Assembly: GCA_027622495.1 (NCBI GenBank)
Contig: JAQBYL010000222.1
Coordinates: 1 to 6,823 of the forward strand
Direction: 5' to 3'
Source: Pseudomonadota bacterium
Lineage (GTDB): Bacteria; Pseudomonadota; Gammaproteobacteria; Pseudomonadales; Azotimanducaceae
Length of the DNA stretch: 6,823 nucleotides
The notes beneath the pieces were generated by a model. The model made no database searches and had not been told where the DNA came from. It saw only the letters and a list, made by a program, of their open reading frames with translations. Of this stretch, positions 1-5,699 are shown one piece after another. How positions within the stretch are numbered: the first letter of the stretch is position 1; the number at the start of each line of letters is the position of its first letter. The position numbers and the translations under genes are program-made.

Positions 1-65
1 GAACGATCATGATGAGACCGACATTTAAGACCAGTCAATAGGCAAAACCCGCCAGATCAGACTCG

Positions 66-93
66 TTGAGATTGGAGACCACATCGGTATAAT
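66..93 (+). promoter_or_regulatory. Predicted sigma-70 promoter of the cox operon
   Basis: A -35 element TTGAGA (66-71, five of six matches to consensus) is followed after 16 bp by a perfect -10 element TATAAT (88-93). Transcription would start near position 100, giving coxB an untranslated leader of roughly 237 nt. It is the best promoter match in the leader and points toward coxB. That it drives the operon is inferred. I see no recognisable binding site for a named regulator beside it. Confidence 0.65.
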
Positions 94-120
94 TGCGCGG
101 CTTTTTCCCGGTCGTCCGGT

Positions 121-141
121 TGACCCGCCCTGGGCGTGTCA
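121..141. promoter_or_regulatory. 21-bp near-perfect palindrome, possible operator or leader hairpin
   Basis: The arms TGACcCGCCC and GGGCGtGTCA flank a central T at 131. Nine of ten arm positions are complementary; the only mismatch is 125/137. It lies about 20-40 bp after the predicted transcription start, where a dimeric repressor could act. As RNA it would fold into a GC-rich hairpin. The symmetry is read directly from the sequence, while the function is inferred. It does not match the FNR/ANR box (TTGAT-N4-ATCAA). Confidence 0.5.
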
Positions 142-207
142 CTTGGACGTGCAGGGAAGATTCGACGGATCGCAGTGGTTTTTAGGGTCTGCTTGAGGAG
201 TCGGCAG

Positions 208-220
208 CCTTCTACGAAGG
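208..220 (+). promoter_or_regulatory. Small perfect hairpin in coxB leader
   Basis: CCTTC-TAC-GAAGG gives a perfect 5-bp stem with a 3-nt loop inside the predicted 5' untranslated region. No T-run follows, so it does not look like an intrinsic terminator. It could be a structural element of the leader mRNA, though a stem this short may arise by chance. Confidence 0.3.
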
Positions 221-263
221 ACAAAGCCAAAAGCGCGGTCGGTCACCAAGCATCGGTAGCAAT

Positions 264-278
264 GTGCGTTTGACGCAC
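264..278. promoter_or_regulatory. Perfect 6-bp inverted repeat upstream of coxB
   Basis: GTGCGT-TTG-ACGCAC is an exact inverted repeat with a 3-nt centre, ending 59 bp before the coxB start. It could be a second operator half-site pair or an mRNA hairpin. No T-run follows, so it is not an intrinsic terminator. The pairing is seen directly; any role is a guess. Confidence 0.4.
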
Positions 279-307
279 CTTGGAGGCCGGTTACTTAAGT
301 TGAAAAT

Positions 308-333
308 AAGCACAAAGAAGCACAACAAGGCAC
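308..333 (+). repeat. Short tandem repeat against the coxB ribosome binding site
   Basis: AAGCACAA occurs twice with a 10-nt period (308-315 and 318-325), followed by a degenerate third copy AGGCAC (328-333). The third copy supplies the AAGG Shine-Dalgarno core at 327-330, seven bases before the TTG start. The tract is A-rich and probably unstructured, which would favour ribosome access. It may be no more than that. Confidence 0.4.
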
Positions 334-337
334 GATT

Positions 338-1471
338 TTGAACAAAAACTGCTTGCAGCGGCTTGCTGTCGGGTCGATTGCGCTGGTTTCCGGATCAGCG
401 TGGGCGGACGAACTGAATATGCCCGTGGGGGTCACCGAGATCAGTCGGAAGATCTACGGTCTGCACATGGACATTTTCATGGTTTGCGTCGTGGTCGGCT
501 GCATCGTATTCGGCGCGATGGCGATCTCGATTTTTCTACATCGCAAATCAAGAGGCGCGGTCCCTGCTACATTCCACGAAAGTACAACACTTGAGATCGT
601 CTGGACCCTGCTGCCAGCGATAATCCTGGTGGTAATGGCCGTGCCGGCCACGGGCGTTTTAGTCGACATCTACGACGCTGGCGGCGAAGACATGGTGGTC
701 GAGATACGCGGCTATCAGTGGAAATGGCAGTACAAATACCTGGACGACGACTACAACAGAAACTTTGATTTCTTCAGCAACATGTCCACCACCCAGGATG
801 AAATTCACAATGTAAGCGTCAAGGATCAGAACTATCTGCTCGACGTGGACAAACCGCTGGTCATTCCGGTAAATCGAAAAGTTCGTTTTCTGCTCACCTC
901 AGAAGACGTCATCCACGCCTGGTGGGTGCCTGATTTCGGGATCAAGCGCGACGCCGTACCGGGCATGGTCAACGAGCTGTGGACGATCGTCGATCAGTCC
1001 GGTACCTATCGCGGCCAATGCACAGAACTGTGCGGTAAGGATCACGGCTTCATGCCGGTGGTGGTCAAAGTGCTGCCCCAGGATGGATACGATGCATGGT
1101 ACGCAGCGCAGGTTAAAACAGAGCGCGCCCGGCGTGAGGCCCTGTCGAAGACCTTTACCGCTGATGAGTTGATGGCCGAAGGGCAGCGGGTGTACGACAC
1201 CTTTTGTGTTGCCTGCCACCAGGCGAATGGCAAAGGGCTGCCACCCGCCTTTCCTGGCCTCGCTGGCTCGCAAGTGGCCCTGGGTCCGGTCGATGCGCAC
1301 ATCCGGATGGTCTACGAAGGGGTTCCTGGAACCAGCATGCAGGCGTTTGGCAAACAGTTGGACGCGGCCGAGCTTGCCGCAGTGGTCCACTTTGAACGCC
1401 ACTCCTGGGGGAACAACACGGACGACGTCACCCAGCCAAAGGATGTGATCGCGTTGATGGAAGGACAATAG
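338..1471 (+). CDS. coxB: Cytochrome c oxidase subunit II with fused cytochrome c domain
   Basis: Subunit II takes electrons from cytochrome c and passes them through CuA to heme a in CoxA. The 377-residue protein begins with a Sec signal peptide, cleavage likely after AWA (21-23). Two membrane helices follow (about 43-67 and 87-109), then the periplasmic cupredoxin domain. The aromatic patch YQWKWQY is at 126-132. All CuA ligands are present: H193, C228, E230, C232, H236 and M239. A C-terminal cytochrome c domain (about 275-352) has the heme motif CVACH (290-294) and probable axial Met M334 in GTSMQAFG. The fusion makes this a caa3-like enzyme. The TTG start is chosen because AAGG lies seven bases upstream and it gives a complete signal peptide; no upstream ATG fits. 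It is the first gene of the operon, with coxA 10 bp downstream. Confidence 0.96.
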   Translation: MNKNCLQRLAVGSIALVSGSAWADELNMPVGVTEISRKIYGLHMDIFMVCVVVGCIVFGAMAISIFLHRKSRGAVPATFHESTTLEIVWTLLPAIILVVMAVPATGVLVDIYDAGGEDMVVEIRGYQWKWQYKYLDDDYNRNFDFFSNMSTTQDEIHNVSVKDQNYLLDVDKPLVIPVNRKVRFLLTSEDVIHAWWVPDFGIKRDAVPGMVNELWTIVDQSGTYRGQCTELCGKDHGFMPVVVKVLPQDGYDAWYAAQVKTERARREALSKTFTADELMAEGQRVYDTFCVACHQANGKGLPPAFPGLAGSQVALGPVDAHIRMVYEGVPGTSMQAFGKQLDAAELAAVVHFERHSWGNNTDDVTQPKDVIALMEGQ

Positions 1472-1481
1472 GAGCAGCACC

Positions 1482-3095
1482 ATGAGCGAAGCCAGTCACC
1501 ATCACGTCCCTGCGGTTCACGACGACCACCACCATGGTCCTGCTTCGGGCCTGACACGCTGGTTGTTCACAACCAATCACAAAGACATCGGCACGCTGTA
1601 CCTGTGGTTCAGTTTTGCCATGCTGCTGATTGGCGGGACACTTGCGCTGATCATCCGCGCAGAGCTGTTTCAACCGGGACTGCAATTCATCGAGCCCGAA
1701 TTCTTCAATCAGATGACCACCAACCATGGCCTGATTATGGTGTTCGGCGCGATCATGCCGGCCTTTGTTGGCCTCGCCAACTGGCTCCTTCCGATGATGC
1801 TCGGCGCGCCGGATATGGCGCTCCCACGCATGAATAACCTGTCGTTCTGGATCCTGCCGTTCGCCTTTTCGATGATGATCTCGACGTTGTTCATGGAAGG
1901 GGGTGGGCCAAACTTCGGCTGGACCTTCTATGCCCCGTTGTCGACCACCTATGCGCCGCCCAGTGTGACCTTCTTTATTTTCGCGGTGCACATGATGGGT
2001 GCGTCGTCGATCATGGGCAGTATCAATATCATTGCAACCATCCTCAACATGCGCGCCCCCGGCATGACGCTGATGCGCATGCCACTGTTCGTGTGGACCT
2101 GGTTGATCACGGCCTATCTGCTGCTCGCTGTCATGCCGGTGCTCGCGGGAGTGGTGACCATGATGTTGTTTGATATCCACTTCGGTACCAGCTTTTTTAA
2201 CGCGGCCGGTGGTGGTGATCCAGTGATGTTCCAGCACATTTTCTGGTTCTTCGGCCACCCGGAGGTCTACATCATGATCCTGCCGGCCTTTGGTGTGGTT
2301 TCGCAGATCATCCCGACGTTTTCGCGCAAACCTCTGTTCGGCTATGACTCCATGGTTTACGCAACGTCCTCCATCGCGTTTCTTTCGTTCATCGTGTGGG
2401 CCCACCACATGTTCACCGTGGGAATGCCGCTGGCTGGCCAGCTCTTTTTCATGTACGCCACCATGCTGATTGCGGTCCCTACCGGTGTGAAGGTGTTCAA
2501 CTGGATATCCACCATGTGGCGTGGGTCGATGACGTTCGAAACACCGATGCTGTTTTCAATCGCCTTTGTTGTGCTTTTCACCATCGGCGGTTTTTCCGGT
2601 CTGATGCTGGCGATTGCGCCTGCGGATTATCAGTATCACGACACCTATTTCGTGGTCGCGCATTTTCACTACGTGCTGGTCCCGGGTGCGTTGTTCAGCA
2701 TCATTGCTGCTGTGTATTACTGGCTGCCTAAATGGTGTGGTCGGATGTATGACGAACGGCTTGGCAAAATCCATTTCTGGTTGTCGTTCATCGGCGTCAA
2801 CATCACCTTCTTCCCGCAGCATTTTTCCGGTCTGGCCGGCATGCCGCGACGGATCCCTGACTATGCGCTGCAATTTGCCGACTTCAACATGATCTCGAGC
2901 ATCGGCGCGTTCGTGTTTGGTTTTTCGCAGTTGCTGTTCGGCTACGTATTGATCAAAGCCATCGTCAGCGGGCGTAAGGCCACCTCCAGAGTCTGGGAAG
3001 GTGCCCATGGTCTTGAGTGGACGCTGCCGTCACCGGCGCCCTATCACAGCTTTACCCACCCGCCGAAGGTGGTTGAAGCCGAGGCCCACTCCTGA
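1482..3095 (+). CDS. coxA: Cytochrome c oxidase subunit I (aa3 type)
   Basis: This is the catalytic, proton-pumping subunit that reduces O2 to water. The 537-residue protein has about twelve membrane helices. Heme a ligands are H82 and H396, and the heme a3 ligand is H394 (in VAHFHYV). CuB ligands are H259, H308 and H309, with Y263 of GHPEVY as the crosslinked Tyr. D-channel residues D111, N118 and E261 and K-channel K337 are present, marking an A1-type oxidase. R456 and R457 (GMPRRIPDY) match the heme propionate arginines. The N-terminus is unusually His-rich, with seven His among residues 6-18. The start ATG has GGAG seven bases upstream, and this Shine-Dalgarno overlaps the coxB stop codon, suggesting coupled translation. 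ctaG follows after 5 bp. No defects are seen. Confidence 0.98.
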   Translation: MSEASHHHVPAVHDDHHHGPASGLTRWLFTTNHKDIGTLYLWFSFAMLLIGGTLALIIRAELFQPGLQFIEPEFFNQMTTNHGLIMVFGAIMPAFVGLANWLLPMMLGAPDMALPRMNNLSFWILPFAFSMMISTLFMEGGGPNFGWTFYAPLSTTYAPPSVTFFIFAVHMMGASSIMGSINIIATILNMRAPGMTLMRMPLFVWTWLITAYLLLAVMPVLAGVVTMMLFDIHFGTSFFNAAGGGDPVMFQHIFWFFGHPEVYIMILPAFGVVSQIIPTFSRKPLFGYDSMVYATSSIAFLSFIVWAHHMFTVGMPLAGQLFFMYATMLIAVPTGVKVFNWISTMWRGSMTFETPMLFSIAFVVLFTIGGFSGLMLAIAPADYQYHDTYFVVAHFHYVLVPGALFSIIAAVYYWLPKWCGRMYDERLGKIHFWLSFIGVNITFFPQHFSGLAGMPRRIPDYALQFADFNMISSIGAFVFGFSQLLFGYVLIKAIVSGRKATSRVWEGAHGLEWTLPSPAPYHSFTHPPKVVEAEAHS

Positions 3096-3100
3096 ACGCC

Positions 3101-3718
3101 ATGGCAAGCGCAACTGGCAAGACGGTAGCCCGACTCAGTCTGATCGTGGTGGGTATGTTTGCATTTGGCTTTGCGCTGGTGCCGTTGTACGACCTCTTGT
3201 GTGAGGTCACCGGCCTTGGCGGTAAAACGGGCGATGCTGTGGTGTACGACCAGACGACGGTTGAAATCGACAGCACGAGGACCATCAAGGTCACCTTTCT
3301 GACCCAGACCAATGGCGGTATGCCGTGGACATTCTGGGCGGACGCAGGCCGGCTGGACGTGCATCCCGGTGAACTGCACACGATCACCTTTCAGGTGCGT
3401 AACCCCACTGACCGGGTGATGCGTGGGCAGGCAGTTCCTTCCGTAGTGCCTGGTCGCGCCGCCGAGTTCTTTCACAAGGTGCAGTGTTTCTGCTTTGACT
3501 CGCAGGTCCTTGCTCCGGGTGAGCAGATGCCGCTCACCGTGAAGTTCACAGTGGATGCCATGCTGCCATCGACCGTTGAATCCATCGTGCTCAGCTATGA
3601 GCTTTTTGACATTACGACAGAGGAAGACGCTGCAGCGACAGCCGATCTGGCTTCCACGGCTTCAGGCGCAAGCCGCAATTCCTCTCAACAGCCAAGCGGA
3701 GACATTGGTTATGAGTGA
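3101..3718 (+). CDS. ctaG: Cytochrome c oxidase assembly protein CtaG/Cox11 (CuB chaperone)
   Basis: Cox11/CtaG delivers copper to the CuB site of subunit I. The 205-residue protein has one N-terminal membrane anchor (about 8-30), the conserved Cys C34 just after it, and a periplasmic beta-sandwich domain. The family signature is intact: AVPSVVPG (111-118), FFHKVQ (123-128) and the copper-binding CFCF (129-132). The C-terminus after about residue 172 is a low-complexity Ala/Ser/Thr-rich tail of some 33 residues beyond the conserved domain. The ATG lies 5 bp after the coxA stop with no good Shine-Dalgarno (nearest GAGG ends 16 bases upstream), so translation is probably coupled to coxA. A stop in the same frame at 3074-3076 leaves no upstream ATG, GTG or TTG start. 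The end overlaps coxC by 8 bp. Confidence 0.96.
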   Translation: MASATGKTVARLSLIVVGMFAFGFALVPLYDLLCEVTGLGGKTGDAVVYDQTTVEIDSTRTIKVTFLTQTNGGMPWTFWADAGRLDVHPGELHTITFQVRNPTDRVMRGQAVPSVVPGRAAEFFHKVQCFCFDSQVLAPGEQMPLTVKFTVDAMLPSTVESIVLSYELFDITTEEDAAATADLASTASGASRNSSQQPSGDIGYE

Positions 3719-4637
3719 TCCCTCCAAGGACACATCCGTCTATTACGTACCGGAAAACGGCTGGCATCCGATCTGGGTCGCGGTGGGTGTATTTCTGCTG
3801 GTCTCAGGCATTGGCAGTTGGCTCAACGATCTGCAGGCAGGCGTAGAACCGAGCCGCTTGATCCTCATCATTGGTGGCCTCATCCTGATCGCGACGTTGT
3901 GGTTCTGGTTTGCGCGGGTCATCGAAGAGAATAGCGCGGGCCTGGTGAACGGTCAGCTCAAACGCTCCTATGTGTGGGGGATGAGCTGGTTTATTTTTTC
4001 TGAAGTCATGTTTTTTCTGGCGTTCTTTGGTGCCCTCTTCTACACCCGGGTACTGGCCGTGCAATGGCTCGGTGGTGAGGGCGAAAAGGCTATCACCGGC
4101 GACTATCTGTGGCCTGATTTTGTGCCGAGCTGGCCGGTGGTGCAAAACCCCGATCCGCTGGTTTTCAACAACCCGGGCGAAAGCATGCAAGCCCCGGCGA
4201 TCACCGAAATTGGTGCCTGGAGCGCCTACCTGCCGTTGTGGAACACCATCATTCTGCTGACGTCGAGCTTTACCGTGCACTTCGCCCACACCGCAATCAA
4301 GAATCGCGACCGCACCAAACTCAACTTGTGGCTGGCGGGGACCGTTGTTCTGGGGGTTGTGTTCCTGATCCTGCAGGTCGAGGAATACGTTCATGCGTAT
4401 AACGAACTGGGTCTGACCCTGGATAGTGGGATTTACGGCTCAACGTTCTTTCTGCTCACCGGTTTTCACGGCTTTCACGTGTGCCTGGGCACATTCATTC
4501 TGGCCGTTCAACTGGGCCGCGCACTCAAAGGACATTTCGAGCCACATGATTGCTTCGGCTTCGAAGCCGCCTCGTGGTACTGGCACTTCGTCGACGTGGT
4601 GTGGGTGTGTCTGTTTGTGTTCGTGTATGTGGTGTAG
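3711..4637 (+). CDS. coxC: Cytochrome c oxidase subunit III
   Basis: Subunit III is the third core subunit; it stabilises CoxA and supports proton uptake. The 308-residue protein has about seven membrane helices. Family features are H20 in GWHPI near the N-terminus, SEVMFF with the DCCD-reactive-type Glu E98 (97-102), GFHGFHV (251-257) and WHFVDVVW (291-298). A long loop (about 118-165) between helices III and IV is, as I recall, typical of gammaproteobacterial members. An in-frame ATG at 3555 would add 52 residues encoded wholly inside ctaG and unlike the family, so I chose ATG 3711, with GGAG at 3698-3701. The start overlaps the ctaG stop by 8 bp, suggesting coupling. It is the last gene of the structural operon and is convergent with the DUF2909 gene. 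Confidence 0.97.
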   Translation: MSDPSKDTSVYYVPENGWHPIWVAVGVFLLVSGIGSWLNDLQAGVEPSRLILIIGGLILIATLWFWFARVIEENSAGLVNGQLKRSYVWGMSWFIFSEVMFFLAFFGALFYTRVLAVQWLGGEGEKAITGDYLWPDFVPSWPVVQNPDPLVFNNPGESMQAPAITEIGAWSAYLPLWNTIILLTSSFTVHFAHTAIKNRDRTKLNLWLAGTVVLGVVFLILQVEEYVHAYNELGLTLDSGIYGSTFFLLTGFHGFHVCLGTFILAVQLGRALKGHFEPHDCFGFEAASWYWHFVDVVWVCLFVFVYVV

Positions 4638-4648
4638 GCCGCGCCGCA

Positions 4649-4670
4649 GGTTAATCGAGCGTCGATAACC
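4649..4670. terminator. Bulged hairpin between convergent coxC and DUF2909 genes
   Basis: GGTTA (4649-4653), a bulged A, TCGA, loop GCG, TCGA and TAACC (4666-4670) form a 9-bp stem with one bulge. It lies in the 54-bp gap between two converging genes, where a bidirectional terminator would be expected. No T-run follows on either strand, so intrinsic termination is doubtful. It may block exonucleases or help a Rho-dependent end, or have no role. Confidence 0.3.
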
Positions 4671-4691
4671 AACCACCACGCATGCGCGCAC

Positions 4692-4925
4692 TCAATCGCG
4701 AGACTGACTGTGCCAGGGCGCGTTCGACCCCATGGTCAGCTGACCGCTGAAAAATCCATAGGAGATGGTTGTCAGCAATGCAGCTGCGAAGGCGATCCGG
4801 ATACCCAGAGCGTACAGTGTCCGTTTTGACTCCGGCCGGTTGCTGTCTTTGAACAGAAAGGTCAAGCCGCTGAACAGACTCACGAGGACGCAGATGAGCA
4901 AAACGATGATCAGAAGTTTGAGCAA
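4692..4925 (-). CDS. DUF2909 twin-transmembrane small protein
   Basis: This 77-residue protein has two membrane helices (about 2-24 and 38-60) joined by a charged loop, KDSNRPESKRT (26-36), and a short polar tail. The layout and loop match the DUF2909 family, which has no established function. The frame stays open upstream to 5228, but that stretch is antisense to surf1 and not membrane-like. I therefore start at TTG 4925, where GGAG (4934-4931 on this strand) sits five bases upstream and the product matches the family length. The gene lies antisense within the cytochrome oxidase cluster, converging on coxC and diverging from surf1, whose start is 15 bp away. A small accessory or assembly factor of the oxidase is plausible from context alone. 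I could not find a convincing promoter; it would have to lie inside surf1. Confidence 0.85.
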   Translation of the reverse strand: MLKLLIIVLLICVLVSLFSGLTFLFKDSNRPESKRTLYALGIRIAFAAALLTTISYGFFSGQLTMGSNAPWHSQSRD

Positions 4926-4940
4926 GGAAGCTCCAGCGCG

Positions 4941-5699
4941 ATGGGCCCAGACAGAGTAAACCAAGTCGTCGCGGCCTGGAACGGCCGTCGCGTCGGGGTA
5001 GCTCTGGTCGCGACCTTCGTGTGTGTTGCCACCGTGATACTCGGCTTCTGGCAACTCTCGCGAGCGGAGCAGAAAGACCTCTGGCTTAAAAGCTTTGTCG
5101 CGGCCATGGGAGCCCCCCCTGCGCAATTGCCGCCGTTGGTGGCGCGAGAGCGAGGGCCAGCATTCACCCGCCTTGACCTCCGCGGAACCTATCGCAATGA
5201 GCATTTTCTGATCGACAACCGAATTCATCAGGGCCGCGTGGGCTACTGGCTGGTGTCGCGCTTTGACAACGCGGATGGACGTGTCGTTTTAGTCAATCGT
5301 GGCTGGATCCCGGGGCCCGACCAGCGGGACAAGGCCATCGATGTAGCGACCCCATCGGGTGTGGTCAAGCTGACTGGCGTACTCTGGCCGGACACCGGGT
5401 TACCGCCGTTGTACGGCGAAGATGTGTGGCCTGAGGGCTGGCCGAAACGGATTCAGCGCTTGAACATCGCCCGCATGGCCACGGTCGATGACGAGGCGGT
5501 AGTCCCAGTGGAAATACGGCTCGAAGCAGGCAGTCCGGGAGTAGTGGTGGCAGCACCCCTGAAGACCGGCATCAACGGTGACCGGCACCGTGGTTATGCA
5601 GTGCAATGGTTCGGGTTGAGTGCTGGTGCACTCGTCTGCTTTACCGTTCTGGCATTGCGCGATCAGCGCGCAGCGCACAAAGCGCTGAGGGAATCATGA
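4941..5699 (+). CDS. surf1: SURF1 family cytochrome oxidase biogenesis protein
   Basis: SURF1 (Shy1) proteins help insert heme a into subunit I. The 252-residue product has two terminal membrane helices (about 17-36 and 222-239) flanking a periplasmic domain. Family motifs are present: GFWQLSR at the end of helix 1 (35-41), GTY (82-84), NRGWIP (119-124) and the C-terminal RHRGYAVQWFGLS (215-227). The ATG is preceded by AAGGAAG (4924-4930) with a 10-nt gap. This Shine-Dalgarno overlaps the start codon of the oppositely oriented DUF2909 gene. The stop overlaps the next gene's start as ATGA, indicating coupling. Transcription could come from coxC read-through, which would run antisense across DUF2909, or from an unrecognised promoter inside DUF2909. 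Confidence 0.94.
   Translation: MGPDRVNQVVAAWNGRRVGVALVATFVCVATVILGFWQLSRAEQKDLWLKSFVAAMGAPPAQLPPLVARERGPAFTRLDLRGTYRNEHFLIDNRIHQGRVGYWLVSRFDNADGRVVLVNRGWIPGPDQRDKAIDVATPSGVVKLTGVLWPDTGLPPLYGEDVWPEGWPKRIQRLNIARMATVDDEAVVPVEIRLEAGSPGVVVAAPLKTGINGDRHRGYAVQWFGLSAGALVCFTVLALRDQRAAHKALRES

Larger units (their letters stand above)
1..337. other. Non-coding leader upstream of coxB
   Basis: No supportable gene lies in these 337 bases. Short open frames at the left edge stop within about 40 bp (TGA at 10, TAA at 27, TAG at 39), so no tail of an upstream gene can be identified. The stretch holds the predicted promoter (66-93), the palindrome (121-141), two perfect hairpins (208-220 and 264-278) and the 10-nt tandem repeat at 308-333. 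It appears to be promoter plus a long structured 5' untranslated region for the cytochrome oxidase operon. Confidence 0.7.

Noticed and set aside
262..273. A tiny leader frame ATG-TGC-GTT-TGA
   Set aside because: It has only three codons and no Shine-Dalgarno, and it falls within the inverted repeat at 264-278. There is no support for translation.
270..297. A second promoter with TTGACG (270-275) and TACTTA (292-297)
   Set aside because: The -35 match is good, but the -10 matches consensus only at two positions.
329..343. A sigma-54 type site (GGCACG followed by TTG) at the coxB start
   Set aside because: The spacing is one base short, the GC of the -12 element is missing, and it would lie on the start codon.
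899..1483. A 194-codon minus-strand open frame opposite coxB
   Set aside because: It is antisense to the conserved CuA and cytochrome c domains, has no recognisable domain and fits a shadow frame.
1428..2408. A 326-codon open frame on the minus strand opposite the start of coxA
   Set aside because: Its product is a charged His/Arg-rich sequence with no domain, and it lies wholly antisense to a gene with every catalytic residue intact. It is a codon-bias shadow.
3555..3710. A 52-residue N-terminal extension of CoxC
   Set aside because: It is encoded in another frame of ctaG, is Arg/Pro-rich and unlike subunit III; ATG 3711 has a Shine-Dalgarno and gives the family N-terminus.
3804..4394. A 196-codon minus-strand open frame opposite coxC
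   Set aside because: It lies fully antisense to subunit III, with no family features.
4734..4745. Perfect 12-bp palindrome GGTCAGCTGACC
   Set aside because: It lies inside the DUF2909 coding region. By rough estimate about one or two perfect 12-bp palindromes are expected by chance in a window of this length.
4926..5228. N-terminal extension of the DUF2909 frame to 5228
   Set aside because: It would be antisense to surf1, is hydrophilic and unlike the family; TTG 4925 with GGAG five bases upstream gives the normal family length.
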